DNA from: DATKKX01 sp035542775
GTDB lineage: Bacteria; Planctomycetota; Phycisphaerae; UBA1845; UTPLA1
DNA length: 43,826 bases
Reading direction: 5' to 3'
Assembly: GCA_035542775.1 (NCBI GenBank)
Contig: DATKKX010000448.1
Coordinates: 1 to 43,826 of the forward strand
Position numbers and translations under genes: made by a program. Shown here piece by piece: positions 1 to 8,811 of this stretch. The stretch's first letter is position 1. Each line of letters opens with the position of its first letter. The notes beneath the pieces are model-generated. The model made no database searches. It saw only the letters and a program-made list of their open reading frames with translations, and was not told the DNA's origin.

Positions 1-247
1 CGACAACCCAGCGGTCCAGCGTTGTGGCATTGGCGATAGAACCGCTCCCGATGCCCGCCCAAGCGGCCGTAACCAACCATCCCACCTTGCTCCAAGACAT
101 CGCCATGGTTCCGAAGGTCCCCCTGCCGGAGCGAACCAACAAATTATACTCCCAGCGCGTAGGCGACTCCAGCTTGGATCGCGGGGCGTCACGCGCAAAT
201 CTGATCTCCCGGCGGCGTGGTGCCGCAGGCGAAATGGAGGAAAAATC

Positions 248-466
248 ATGAACAATCGTACGTGCTCTCTCGGAATGGCTGTCATTCTGGCCTGTCTGTT
301 GTCCGCGTCGGGTCGTCCAGCTTACGCCACGACCCGTTACGTCGACAACGGCAACACAACCGGCCCATGGAACGGGCAATCATGGGCTACGGCTTATCGG
401 TACTTGCAAGACGCCATCGCCGCGTCAGAGGGAGAAGGGGGACATTCTGCTTTAACGAAAAAGTAG
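248..466 (+). pseudogene. Truncated start of a surface right-handed beta-helix protein
   Basis: A GGAGG ribosome site about 8 bases ahead of the ATG introduces a signal peptide (hydrophobic core around residues 8-20, cleavage likely after AYA). After it comes the segment TRYVDNGNTTGPWNGQSW and then AYRYLQDAI. In planctomycetes this segment is the usual N-terminus of long secreted parallel beta-helix proteins of several hundred residues. Here the frame stops after 72 residues, exactly inside a palindromic repeat (435-478) that supplies the stop codon. No beta-helix repeats follow. I read it as a gene broken by insertion of the repeat and then deletion, leaving only its start. A short secreted peptide is possible but less likely. 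Confidence 0.55.
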
Positions 467-478
467 AATGTCCCCCTT
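435..478. repeat. Palindromic repeat, 14-bp perfect arms (GGGGGACATTCT type)
   Basis: Positions 435-448 (AAGGGGGACATTCT) are the exact reverse complement of 465-478. The 16-base spacer contains a further CTTT/AAAG pairing, so a longer imperfect hairpin can form. Palindromes with this GGGGACATTCT core resemble, from memory, REP-like elements mobilised by REP-associated tyrosine transposases (IS200-like RAYTs). No transposase is present here. The repeat ends the reading frame of the beta-helix remnant. Confidence 0.7.
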
Positions 479-699
479 TGCCGCGGCGCCGTGCGCGTGG
501 CGTGGTGGGCGAAGGGATGCACCATCGGTGAGTACTCGCCGGTAACAATCCTGCGTTGGACCGATTTCGACTTTTACGACCCCAACAGCATCGCGCCGCA
601 ATCAGTGACCGCGGGTGACACGGACTGCTTTCCGTCCGCGGGAATATCAGATGCTACCGCGGGCACCATGAGTTGGGCCGGCGCTACCACAGACCGTGG

Positions 700-2112
700 T
701 CAATGCATCCCGTGAATCGCCTTCCCGAAGGCCGCCTCCGCGGTTTCGCCGAAGGTTTCGCTGGTGGCCGGGTGCGGGTGAATCGCCGTGGCCAGGTCTT
801 CCGCCACGGCCGCCATTTCCATTGCGATCACGCCTTCGCTGATCAGGTCGCCGGCATGCACGCCGACGACACCAACGCCGAGAAGCCGCCGGGTCTTGTT
901 GTCGAAGATCATCTTGGTCAATCCGTCGGGTCGGCCCATTGAAACCGCCCGCCCGGAAGCGCCCCACTGGAAGCGACTGATCGTCACGTCGAGGCCTTTT
1001 GCCGCCGCGTCGGTTTCAGTAATGCCGCACCAGGCGACCTCGGGATCGGTATAGACCACGGCCGGAATGCAGGCGGGATCGAAGATGGCAGGCTTTCCAG
1101 CAATGGCTTCGGCAGCGACTTTGGCCTCACGCATGGCCTTGTGAGCGAGCATGGGATTTCCGGCGACATCTCCGATTGCGTAGATCCGTTTATCGGCCGT
1201 CCGACGCTGCGGATCGACCTGGATGAACCCGCGCTGGTCGATGTTGACTTTCGTGTTCTCGAGCCCGAGGCCGTCGGAATTCGGCTTACGACCGACCGAG
1301 ACCAGAATACGGTCGAACTGCTCGGTATGGGTCTCGCCGTTCAAGACATATGTCACCGACGTTGCCTCACCCTCACGCCGAACGGCCTTGAGTGTCGCGG
1401 AGGTGAGGATGGCCTTCATCTGCTTGTTGAGCTTGGCTTGCAGGGGCTTGACCAGATCGGGATCCACGCCGGTGAGGATCTGATCAAGCACTTCGATGAC
1501 CGTCACCTCGCTGCCCAGCGAGGCGTACACCTGCCCGAGTTCGAGCCCGATGTAGCCGCCGCCGATGACCAGCAGCCGATTGGGCACCTCGCGGAGCTCC
1601 AAGGCATCGGCCGCATCCCAACAGAGTTCGCGCGGCACGAGCGATTCCGGCAGGGCCTTGGCGACCGAGCCGGTGGCGACGATACAGTGGCGGAACTTGA
1701 TCCGAGCGGTCGACTCCCCCTCGATGTGCATCAGCGATGAGCTTTCGAACCTTGCCTGCCCGCGGAGATACTCCACGTTCCTCCCGGCCAGCAGTCCCTT
1801 GACGCCGGTGGAGAGCTTGCGGATGACGCCGCTCTTCCAGCCGCGGAGTTTGTCCACGTCGATCCGGGGTTTTGCGAAACTGACGCCGAATTTCCCTACG
1901 GCCGCGGCTTCCTCGATGATTTTGGCAACGTGCAGCAAGGCCTTGCTGGGGATACAGCCTTCACGCAGGCATACGCCGCCGAGGGCGTCCGCGGCGTCGA
2001 CCAGCGTGGTCGGGATGCCCGCGTCAGCGGCGGCGCAGGCGGCCACGTAACCACCGGGCCCGCCGCCGATGACCAACAAGTCCGCCTCTTGTGTAAGTTC
2101 GCCGACGACCAT
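700..2112 (-). CDS. lpdA: Dihydrolipoyl dehydrogenase (E3)
   Basis: The flavoprotein reoxidises dihydrolipoamide with NAD+ in 2-oxoacid dehydrogenase complexes or the glycine cleavage system. At 470 residues it has the family's normal length. Visible features are the FAD-binding GGGPGGYVAA near residue 17, the redox disulfide in CLREGCIPSK (Cys48 and Cys53), the NAD-binding VIGGGYIGLELG in the middle, the second FAD motif YAIGDVAG, and the C-terminal His-Glu pair in HPHPATSE. AAGGAG lies about 5 bases ahead of the ATG. No E1 or E2 gene is nearby, so the partner complex is encoded elsewhere. Other flavin disulfide reductases are unlikely given the HPHPATSE motif. Confidence 0.95.
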   Translation of the reverse strand: MVVGELTQEADLLVIGGGPGGYVAACAAADAGIPTTLVDAADALGGVCLREGCIPSKALLHVAKIIEEAAAVGKFGVSFAKPRIDVDKLRGWKSGVIRKLSTGVKGLLAGRNVEYLRGQARFESSSLMHIEGESTARIKFRHCIVATGSVAKALPESLVPRELCWDAADALELREVPNRLLVIGGGYIGLELGQVYASLGSEVTVIEVLDQILTGVDPDLVKPLQAKLNKQMKAILTSATLKAVRREGEATSVTYVLNGETHTEQFDRILVSVGRKPNSDGLGLENTKVNIDQRGFIQVDPQRRTADKRIYAIGDVAGNPMLAHKAMREAKVAAEAIAGKPAIFDPACIPAVVYTDPEVAWCGITETDAAAKGLDVTISRFQWGASGRAVSMGRPDGLTKMIFDNKTRRLLGVGVVGVHAGDLISEGVIAMEMAAVAEDLATAIHPHPATSETFGETAEAAFGKAIHGMH

Positions 2113-2126
2113 GTGATCTCCTTGAT

Positions 2127-2293
2127 TGGGAGGAGCGCGTCACAATCCTAAGTAGGTCCACACAAGAGGGAAAGTGTAGGGCGGGCTCAGCCCGCCGACG
2201 GAGCAAACGTACAACACGTAGAGCGACGGCGGGCAAAGCCCGCCCTACACCTTGCCCCTTGCCTGGGAGGAACGCGTCACAATCCCAGGTCCA
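2127..2293. repeat. Palindrome framed by a ~30-bp direct repeat
   Basis: A near-identical direct repeat beginning TGGGAGGAGCGCGTCACAAT occurs at 2127-2160 and 2264-2293, with two substitutions and a short deletion. Between the copies lies an inverted repeat: GTGTAGGGCGGG at 2174-2185 and its exact complement at 2239-2250. Inside are further matching GGGCT/AGCCC blocks. This could be a palindromic element that duplicated its surroundings, or a local tandem duplication later invaded by the palindrome. Confidence 0.6.
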
Positions 2294-2975
2294 TGGATGG
2301 GTAAAAAAAGTGCCGACCCGTCACGCATCGAGAAGGAGGAGAAACGATCCGCAACGAGTCGGCGAGCAGCCTAAAGTGTTAGAACTTGACCCGCCCAAAC
2401 CGCGCTTGGCGAGCAGGTCTCCCTCACTGAACCACACGATTCTAGTCCCAAGGTGAGAGCTTGTACAGTCAACTCCACTCCAATGCAAGCACAATTTTTG
2501 AGCTTTTTCGCCGGGGGAGGAGAGATAAACCGAAGGACCGAAAATAACGGCATGTTACATCGCAAAGACCGCGACAGGGGGGGCGTGGAGAAGCCCATAG
2601 CTCCTCGGTCTATCCGAAATGGGTAATCCTTCGCAAGCCAATGGCGGCTGGCGGCTCATGGAGACTCGTGCCCGGATCGTACCTTCGCGGAAGCCGCCCA
2701 TGCCCCTTGCATCCGCTCGGGCTCTGATCACGCCTGGATCGAGCCCGTTCGGAAGTTACCCTTTAGTCCCTCCGGACGATCACTTACTCGTCATCATGGT
2801 TACGACTGTGCACGTCGGGGCCAGACGAATCCGCCGGTGGCGCCTTTTGTGGAGACGCCTGGGCCGCTCTACGAGGTGGTCCGTCGCGGGCGGCCGCTGC
2901 CCGGGCTATACTGCCGTCCCGCAGCCTGATCGTGCCGAGTCAGAGCACGCATAGGCTCTTTGGCCCTGGGTACTG
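2294..2975. other. Gene-free stretch
   Basis: No reading frame here resembles a known protein. The open frames are short, arginine- and proline-rich, and lack convincing ribosome sites. The one recognisable item is a diverged copy (2702-2728) of the CCGCTCGGG-containing repeat also found at 18383-18451. The promoter of the glycosyltransferase pair that follows probably lies here, but no clear -35/-10 pair was found. Confidence 0.4.
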
Positions 2976-4013
2976 ATGGCTTCACCTCTCGCCACCGTGG
3001 TCATCCCCAACTACAACGGCATGCGGTTTCTTCCTCGGCTGATGGAGTCGCTGGCCGCCCAGACTGATCCACGCTGGGCGGCGGTCATTGTGGATGATGC
3101 CTCCGCCGATGACAGCGTGCCGTACCTCAGGCGGCACTGGCCGGAGGTCAGGCTGATCGTGAACCAAGAAAACCGGGGTTTTGCCGCAAGCTGCAACGCA
3201 GGCATGCAGGCCGCGACAACGCCCTTCGTGGCGCTGCTCAATAATGACACACATCTAGACCAGAATTGGCTCGCCGAGGGCCTGAAACCCTTCGATGGGC
3301 CGAAGGTGGGGGCAGTGGCTTCGCTGGTGTTGCTGGCCGAAGTTCCACATCCCATCGACACGGCGGGGGACCTTTATTCCGTAGCCGGTGGGGCGTTGAA
3401 GCGCGGCCACTTGATGGCCCGCGACCTGGCAAGAACCCTGGACCCGCGGGTGTTCTCGGCGTGCGGCGCTTCTGGCTTTTATCGACGCGAGGCGGTGGCA
3501 TCGGTAGGTTTCCTGGACGAGCGATTGGACGCCTACTACGAGGATGTGGACCTCGGTTTCCGCCTAGCCTGGGCCGGCTATCAATGCGTCTTTGCGCCGG
3601 CGTCGATTTGTTATCATCACTTGAGTTCGTCCTATGATCCCAAAGGGTGGCGCTACCACTTCAATTCCGCCAGGAACGCCGAGGTCGTGTGGTGGTCATG
3701 CATGCCGGCGGAAATGCGGCGCAGATACTTGCTTGCGCACCTGCTTTTTCTTGTCTTGCAGGCTGTCAACAAAACGCGGCAGGGCTGCCTCGCGCCGTTC
3801 CTCGCCGGAAAATGGCAGGTGATCCGGCACCATCGCGCGCACATCCGCGAAAAGCGGGAGCTCCTGAAGAGGTTGGCCGGGATCTCGGCGGCCGAGATCG
3901 AGGCGTTGTTGGTGCGCGACTGGTGGGGGCTGCACGTGGGCTCGCGCATCCCGGCCCGACATCCGTCGGATTCAAGTGGTGGCACAGACAGTGAAGCGAG
4001 CCAAGGCGGATGA
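2976..4013 (+). CDS. Family 2 glycosyltransferase, rhamnosyltransferase-like
   Basis: A GT-A fold inverting glycosyltransferase that would move a nucleotide-activated sugar onto a surface glycan at the inner face of the membrane. The N-terminus ATVVIPNYNG, the VDDASADDSV motif around residue 40, the NNDT motif near residue 90 (the DXD-equivalent metal site), and YYEDVDLGFRLAWAGY around residue 190 are all typical of GT2. At 345 residues it is of normal length with a helical C-terminal tail. It overlaps the next glycosyltransferase by ATGA, so the two are probably translated together. Acceptor and sugar cannot be told from sequence. Confidence 0.88.
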   Translation: MASPLATVVIPNYNGMRFLPRLMESLAAQTDPRWAAVIVDDASADDSVPYLRRHWPEVRLIVNQENRGFAASCNAGMQAATTPFVALLNNDTHLDQNWLAEGLKPFDGPKVGAVASLVLLAEVPHPIDTAGDLYSVAGGALKRGHLMARDLARTLDPRVFSACGASGFYRREAVASVGFLDERLDAYYEDVDLGFRLAWAGYQCVFAPASICYHHLSSSYDPKGWRYHFNSARNAEVVWWSCMPAEMRRRYLLAHLLFLVLQAVNKTRQGCLAPFLAGKWQVIRHHRAHIREKRELLKRLAGISAAEIEALLVRDWWGLHVGSRIPARHPSDSSGGTDSEASQGG

Positions 4014-4807
4014 TAAGCGTTCTGACTGTCAACTTCTTTTCGTCTGATCAGGTGGCGGGCCTGGTTGCGTCCGTGCGTCGAGCTGCACCGCCGCAGCCGA
4101 TCGAGCTGATCGTCACTAACAACTCCCCGGCCGATCCGGTCCCGTCGTCCGCTGATCCTGCCCTTCCGATCGTTGTTCTGGAGTCCTCCAACGTGGGATA
4201 TGCCGCGGGCATCAACCGGGCATTCCGGGCCTCGCGCGGAACGGTCCTGATGATCGCCAACCCGGATGTGAGGGTGGCCGCCGGAGCGATCACGCAAGCG
4301 GTGGAGTATCTGGCCGACCATCCGCGTACCGGTGTGGTGCTGCCGCTCCTGCGGTATCCGAATGGTGAGATTCAGCTCTCCGTAAGATGCTTCTACACAT
4401 GGCCGGATGTGATATACGCCAGGTCGCCATTGCGTTTGCTCGGCCGTCATCCGGCGTTTTTTCGCCGGTACTTGTGCGTTGACATCGACCGTGCGGCGCC
4501 GACGCCGGTCGACTGGGGTTTGGGGGCGGCGATGTTCCTCCGCCGTTCCGATTGCGGCGGAGACGCGATCTTCGATGAGCGTTTTTTCATGTACTTCGAG
4601 GACGTGGACCTCTGCTATCGATTCTGGCAGAGTGGGAAGGCAGTCACGTACTGCCCGCACATCGTGTGCACCCACGAGCACCGGCGTTCCAGCCGAAATC
4701 CAGTGACGCTGCACGGGTGGCGGCACCTGCGCAGCCTGGTTCGATTTGTCCGCAAATATGGGGGCTTGCCGCAGAGGCCGGCATCTCAAACCGCCTGGCA
4801 GGCCTGA
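4010..4807 (+). CDS. Family 2 glycosyltransferase
   Basis: A second GT2 enzyme of 265 residues. The start MISVLTVNFFSSD, the ELIVTNNSP segment, the GYAAGINRAF helix, the ANPDVR metal-site motif, and FFMYFEDVDLCYRFWQSG near the C-terminus follow the family pattern. The initiating ATG overlaps the stop of the preceding glycosyltransferase (ATGA at 4010-4013), so the pair is a two-gene unit. Its last 22 bases overlap the tail of the convergent gene ending at 4786. The pair probably adds consecutive sugars to a polysaccharide or glycoprotein. This is inferred from pairing only. Confidence 0.85.
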   Translation: MISVLTVNFFSSDQVAGLVASVRRAAPPQPIELIVTNNSPADPVPSSADPALPIVVLESSNVGYAAGINRAFRASRGTVLMIANPDVRVAAGAITQAVEYLADHPRTGVVLPLLRYPNGEIQLSVRCFYTWPDVIYARSPLRLLGRHPAFFRRYLCVDIDRAAPTPVDWGLGAAMFLRRSDCGGDAIFDERFFMYFEDVDLCYRFWQSGKAVTYCPHIVCTHEHRRSSRNPVTLHGWRHLRSLVRFVRKYGGLPQRPASQTAWQA

Positions 4808-6582
4808 AGTATCGATTGCAGGCGATGGGTCCAGGTGTGGCCTGCCATGACATGAGCGGCAGTGGCCGCGGCCTGGAGCCGAAACTCCTCGGGCTTCCGG
4901 GTGAATCGTCCGGCCAATTCCACAAGTTCGGAACGGGTCTGAAAACGGCAGATATGCCGATCAGGGTCGAGCACCGCTGAAAGACCGTCACCTGTTTCGT
5001 CCAGGGGATGCGCACGGACCGCGACGGCAAGCCCTGCAACAAGGGCATCGAGCACGACTGATCTGAGGCAGCCGGACGGCTCGACGCAAATGAGCAAGCC
5101 GTGGCCCTGCAAGGTGTGGTCCACAAGCCGCGGCTCCGGCCATGGTCCTCGATGATACCCCTTCAGCGCCGGGTGCGATGCCCAGCCCTCGCCATAGAGG
5201 TCAAAATCGAAACCGGCAGCGGCGAGCGCTTGGCAGTAAGCCTCGCGCACGAGGGCCGGTCCCAGGATCCTGCGGATGCGATCGATCAGTCCTGCCCGCA
5301 CCTCCTGGCTGTCGAGCCTGATGTTGAGCTTCCGCTCCACGGAATCGAGGATATCGGCGGCCTGGTCGTCGCAATAAGTGTCGCAATGCTCGCGGAGCAC
5401 GGTCAAAGACGCCTTCCATAACTGGCAGTGCGATGCCAGGTGCAAGCCGGCAGCCTCTGCCGAGGTGTTGGCGCCGTCCGCGAGAACGATGAGGCGATCG
5501 CCGGGATGCGGCTTGCCGCTGTCAGGGCGTGGCCACGCCGCAGGGGGCAGTAAGACGACCCGTGAGGCGTCAAGGCCCAGTTCCATGGCCTGTCGCCTTT
5601 GTGTGGCGGTCGGCACACCCAGCCTGACGGCCTTGTCCAATCCGGAGAGCCATTCGTTCGCCAGTGCATGCCGATGAGCGCACACTATGATCGATGGCGC
5701 GTCCGGCAGCTCGTATCGCAACGAGTCTGGAGCCACATCCAGCAAGACCAAAACGCCTGGGGCACATTCCTGGAGGGCGTCTTCGACGGCGAACGGATGG
5801 ACCATCGCCGGGTCATCGAGGATGAATCTGACGCACGGTCGATCAAGCGAGTCGGCGGCCGCGGAGAGCCGGTCAGCCAGATGCTTCACGTTGATCTGGG
5901 GGACATTGGACAGGAGGGCGATCGTCTGACTGCAGGGTGCAGCAGCCCCTGCCTTTCTGGATCGTCTGCGGTCGTCCTGACGGGAGGCGCGGTGCCGGGC
6001 GACCTGCTTGCCAATTTCCAGGAGGCGATTCGAGACGTCCGCGACGGCCTTGGCCTCAAACCAGGGCCAGGAAAGGACGCGTTCCGGCGTGAGGTAGCCA
6101 TCGGATGACTGCAGGAACTCTTGCAGGGCATCCCAGGCATCGGGTCCGGCAAACAGCGGCAAGCGCCGGCGTTGGAAATCGGCGGAGAAATCGTAAAGCC
6201 GCAGGCTGAGGGCCGCCGCCCAGGCATCCTCTTCAACCACCATCACCGCCTGATGCGGCAAGAGTCGATCCAGCAATAAACGTGCTTCCGCGCCCTGCCC
6301 GAAGCCGGCCAGAAGAACATTGCGATTCCCCGGCTGAAATGCGTCCACCAGTGCGGCTGCACGGATCGAAGGCATGGAAGTGCGCCCGAGCCAGTGAAGG
6401 CGTTCCCTGTCGTCGGACCATGCGTAGGTCAAACAGCCGTCCCGGCCGAGAGTCGCCCGCGCGGAGGGCGGAGGCGCTGCAGCGAGCATGCGTTCGGCGG
6501 ACTTCGGCAGAAACAGCTTCAGCGCCGCGATATTGGCCTCAAAAATGGCGGGATCAGACGCTGACGAGGCCCTCTCATCCAT
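4786..6582 (-). CDS. Large glycosyltransferase with MAF-like N-terminus and CgeB-like C-terminus
   Basis: This 598-residue protein appears to have two halves. Residues 10-145 include a GFGQG nucleotide-binding loop at 93-97 followed by a strand ending VVEED. This arrangement resembles the start of DUF115/MAF motility-accessory proteins, which glycosylate flagellin. The C-terminal part, roughly residues 370-598, contains GFDFDLYGEGW and a helix-strand pattern like CgeB-type glycosyltransferases (glycosyl_transf_1_2). GGGAG lies 7 bases ahead of the ATG. It follows the small membrane protein gene by 24 bases and is probably the last gene of the ricT run. Domain assignments are by eye; substrate is unknown. 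Confidence 0.6.
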   Translation of the reverse strand: MDERASSASDPAIFEANIAALKLFLPKSAERMLAAAPPPSARATLGRDGCLTYAWSDDRERLHWLGRTSMPSIRAAALVDAFQPGNRNVLLAGFGQGAEARLLLDRLLPHQAVMVVEEDAWAAALSLRLYDFSADFQRRRLPLFAGPDAWDALQEFLQSSDGYLTPERVLSWPWFEAKAVADVSNRLLEIGKQVARHRASRQDDRRRSRKAGAAAPCSQTIALLSNVPQINVKHLADRLSAAADSLDRPCVRFILDDPAMVHPFAVEDALQECAPGVLVLLDVAPDSLRYELPDAPSIIVCAHRHALANEWLSGLDKAVRLGVPTATQRRQAMELGLDASRVVLLPPAAWPRPDSGKPHPGDRLIVLADGANTSAEAAGLHLASHCQLWKASLTVLREHCDTYCDDQAADILDSVERKLNIRLDSQEVRAGLIDRIRRILGPALVREAYCQALAAAGFDFDLYGEGWASHPALKGYHRGPWPEPRLVDHTLQGHGLLICVEPSGCLRSVVLDALVAGLAVAVRAHPLDETGDGLSAVLDPDRHICRFQTRSELVELAGRFTRKPEEFRLQAAATAAHVMAGHTWTHRLQSILQACQAV

Positions 6583-6606
6583 GCGGGCACTCCCAACTGG
6601 GCGAGA

Positions 6607-6768
6607 TCACTCCAGCGAGCCGAACCAGCGAATCGCCGCGAGCGTCGCCAGAAACGCGAGCCACAGGCAGTAGACACCGGCGGCGAATATGACCTTCCCG
6701 CGGGTGATCCGCGGGGCCAGTTGCTTCTCCCATGCATAATCGTCGGCTGGGGATGTCTGGGCGATCAT
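6607..6768 (-). CDS. Small single-pass membrane protein, function unknown
   Basis: A 53-residue protein with a short charged N-terminus, a positively charged segment (APRITRGK), and one transmembrane helix near residues 25-45 ending close to the C-terminus. I chose the ATG at 6768 rather than an in-frame one seven codons upstream, because GGAG precedes it by 7 bases. That ribosome site sits in the last codons of the upstream gene, which argues for coupled translation. Small proteins of this shape are common in planctomycete operons, but I do not recognise a family. Confidence 0.6.
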   Translation of the reverse strand: MIAQTSPADDYAWEKQLAPRITRGKVIFAAGVYCLWLAFLATLAAIRWFGSLE

Positions 6769-6772
6769 CCGG

Positions 6773-7339
6773 TTACTCCGTTCCTTCATCCGCCGGCGGG
6801 CGGGAACTGAGATTCAGCTTATACGAACCGTCGAAGGCCTCGGCGAAATCGTAGACGTTGTCGAAGTCCTCGATGCAGTCCTGTGGCTGCTTTTGGAGCA
6901 GCCCGTTATCGACCAGGGCGAAGACCATTCGTCCGATGTCCCTGGTGGACCGGATGCCCCAGTGATGCAGCACTGTTGAGGCCATGGAGCCCCATTTCCT
7001 GAGGGCCAAGTCGCGCATGCCCCAACACAGATCTCCTCCGCTCACGTGCCGGTTGAGGCGTCTTGCTGCTTCCACCACGCCGCCCAAGCCGTCAATCAGG
7101 GTCATCAATACATCGGGCAGCTTTCCCGCCGCGAACAGACCCTCCACGTCGCCCGGGCCACAACCTTGGCTGAGCAGCCATTCGAGCAGCTCGTTCGCTC
7201 CCGGCGCCGCCTCTCCATGTGTCCGCTGTACCGTGAAGTCGAGCGATTCGTGAAGGAAAGTGAAGGCATCCGGCGAATAGGAGCCCAGCTCACGCGAAAC
7301 GTCAAGGATGGTCTTAGTTTTCTCCGATTGCTGCGCCAT
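6773..7339 (-). CDS. Minf_1886 family protein (Planctomycete/Verrucomicrobia-restricted)
   Basis: A 188-residue soluble protein that fits the uncharacterised Minf_1886 family (TIGR04138-type). The matching features are a start with YSPDAFTFLHESLDFTVQR, then HVSGGDLCWGMRDLALRKWG, then TVLHHWGIRSTRDIGRMVF, and an acidic end with EDFDNVYDFAEAFD. The family is largely confined to Planctomycetes and Verrucomicrobia, and its function is unknown. It lies 86 bases after ricT and 4 bases before the small membrane protein gene, so co-expression with ricT is likely. Recognition is from remembered family patterns. Confidence 0.85.
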   Translation of the reverse strand: MAQQSEKTKTILDVSRELGSYSPDAFTFLHESLDFTVQRTHGEAAPGANELLEWLLSQGCGPGDVEGLFAAGKLPDVLMTLIDGLGGVVEAARRLNRHVSGGDLCWGMRDLALRKWGSMASTVLHHWGIRSTRDIGRMVFALVDNGLLQKQPQDCIEDFDNVYDFAEAFDGSYKLNLSSRPPADEGTE

Positions 7340-7425
7340 AGGTTCAAACTAAACCACAATAGGGCAGGGACCACACGCGGGCGGCCGCCAGCCTGTTTCC
7401 TCCGGGGACCTCTCCACTCCTACGA

Positions 7426-8811
7426 TCACGCCGAATCCGGAATCCCTCCGTCCGATCCCGTTTGCTCGTGACGAATCGCATCACTGCTTCCATTGCCTGA
7501 GTTGGGGGCGTTCGATCCGTCCGCCTGCTGCCTCCTCCCTCGCCGGCGGCTGCGCCTCCCGCGTCTTCGGCCCCGCCTTGCCGGTTCGGAGCCTTCCGGC
7601 TGGGAGGCCCTGTCGGCGTCTGTTCCAGCTTCTGCCGGCGCGGCCGCACTCGGCTTCTCATCGTGGGCGGGTCCGGCGTTCGGGCCGTCCACGTTTCGAG
7701 GTCGCTGCACCGGTCGGGTGGGCCTGTCTCCACCGCCCCTTGCGGGCATCGGTTCCGCCGCGGCTGACTCGCGCCGCGGTCGCGATTGGAGTTCCGCGGC
7801 CGAGCTTTCATCAGCAGCCGGCGGGGGCGGTTTTTTCGGCAGATTCCGCTCCAGAATCTGCTCGACTGGAACAACCTCCTCCAAGTCCCGCTCATCATAG
7901 ATGATGCTCACCAGTTGCGTGAGCACCTGCCGATCCTTGACCGTGCCGATGCCCTTCTCGGTGCGGACCCGTCCCCCGATCCTTGGCAGCTTCTTGTTCA
8001 GCTCATCGTAGCCCTCGTACTCATATCGAAGGCAACAACGCAGGCGGCCGCACCTTCCGGAGACTTTGGAAGGGTCCAGCGTCGCTTTCTGCAGCTTGGC
8101 CATTCGCATCGTGACCGGCCGCAGCTTCTTGAGGAAGTTCTTACAGCAGCATTCCCGGCCGCACATTTCATAGTCGGCGATCAGCCGCGCTTCGTCGCGG
8201 GCGCCCACCTGGTGCATCTCAATGCGGGTGTGGTATTCGTGGGCCAGCTCTCGAACCAGCTCGCGAAAATCAACCCGACTTTCAGACATGAAATGGAAAA
8301 TGATCCGCTCGCCTCCGAAGAGGTGTTCGCAGGCGATGAGCTTCATATCCAGGTTGAGCGATGTCGCGAGCTGTCTGGCGCGGGCCAGCTTTTCCTTGCC
8401 ATCCTCTTTGATCTTCGCATCCTCGATCAGATCCTGCGGCGTGGCCCGGCGGAGGATCCGGCCGGCCTTGGGCTGGAAGAACTCGGGAGCTTCGCTGTTC
8501 TTCACGTACTCCTGCATCTGCTGGCGGCTGATCGAGTTTCTGCAACCGCTGCACGTCAGACTGACCTGTTCGCCGAGCTCGATCCCCCGGTTTGTCTGCA
8601 CGACTACTTTCAGGCCGCAGCCGTTCAGCGTGCCCGGGGAGTACCGGAATTCGCCGATGTATTGCATATAGCCGTAGCGAACGGCACAGGTCGGATGCGA
8701 GCCCTCCGCCGTGCCGCCGCCCAGGGCGTCTGGATCACAGATCGTCGAGGAGGAACCACGTTCGCCTCGTGTTGCCTCTGCATTGTCGCCGTCCGAAACT
8801 CGGGAGCCCAT
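7426..8811 (-). CDS. ricT: PSP1-domain protein, RicT (YaaT) family
   Basis: RicT-type proteins form an iron-sulfur complex (RicA-RicF-RicT in Bacillus) that controls RNase Y-dependent mRNA processing. Residues 43-330 match the PSP1/RicT pattern: AVRYGYMQYIGEF, the SDFRELV-like helix (DFRELVRELA), and the cysteine-rich CGRECCCKNFL (residues 217-227) and GRCGRLRCCLRYE (252-264). These cysteines are the likely cluster ligands. There are also extra cysteines at 87 and 90. The last ~130 residues are disordered, first Pro/Ala-rich and then a strongly basic Arg/Gly stretch near 440 that may bind RNA. AAGGA lies 7 bases ahead of the ATG. At 461 residues it is much longer than Bacillus RicT (about 275), owing to this tail. 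Confidence 0.88.
   Translation of the reverse strand: MGSRVSDGDNAEATRGERGSSSTICDPDALGGGTAEGSHPTCAVRYGYMQYIGEFRYSPGTLNGCGLKVVVQTNRGIELGEQVSLTCSGCRNSISRQQMQEYVKNSEAPEFFQPKAGRILRRATPQDLIEDAKIKEDGKEKLARARQLATSLNLDMKLIACEHLFGGERIIFHFMSESRVDFRELVRELAHEYHTRIEMHQVGARDEARLIADYEMCGRECCCKNFLKKLRPVTMRMAKLQKATLDPSKVSGRCGRLRCCLRYEYEGYDELNKKLPRIGGRVRTEKGIGTVKDRQVLTQLVSIIYDERDLEEVVPVEQILERNLPKKPPPPAADESSAAELQSRPRRESAAAEPMPARGGGDRPTRPVQRPRNVDGPNAGPAHDEKPSAAAPAEAGTDADRASQPEGSEPARRGRRRGRRSRRRGRRQQADGSNAPNSGNGSSDAIRHEQTGSDGGIPDSA

Noticed and set aside
491..715. 74-residue frame after the broken beta-helix gene
   Set aside because: Could be decayed coding sequence, but it is in a different frame from the remnant, overlaps the lpdA end and shows no motif.
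2619..2954. 111-residue frame before the first glycosyltransferase
   Set aside because: No ribosome site, Arg/Trp-rich composition, and it covers a dispersed repeat copy.
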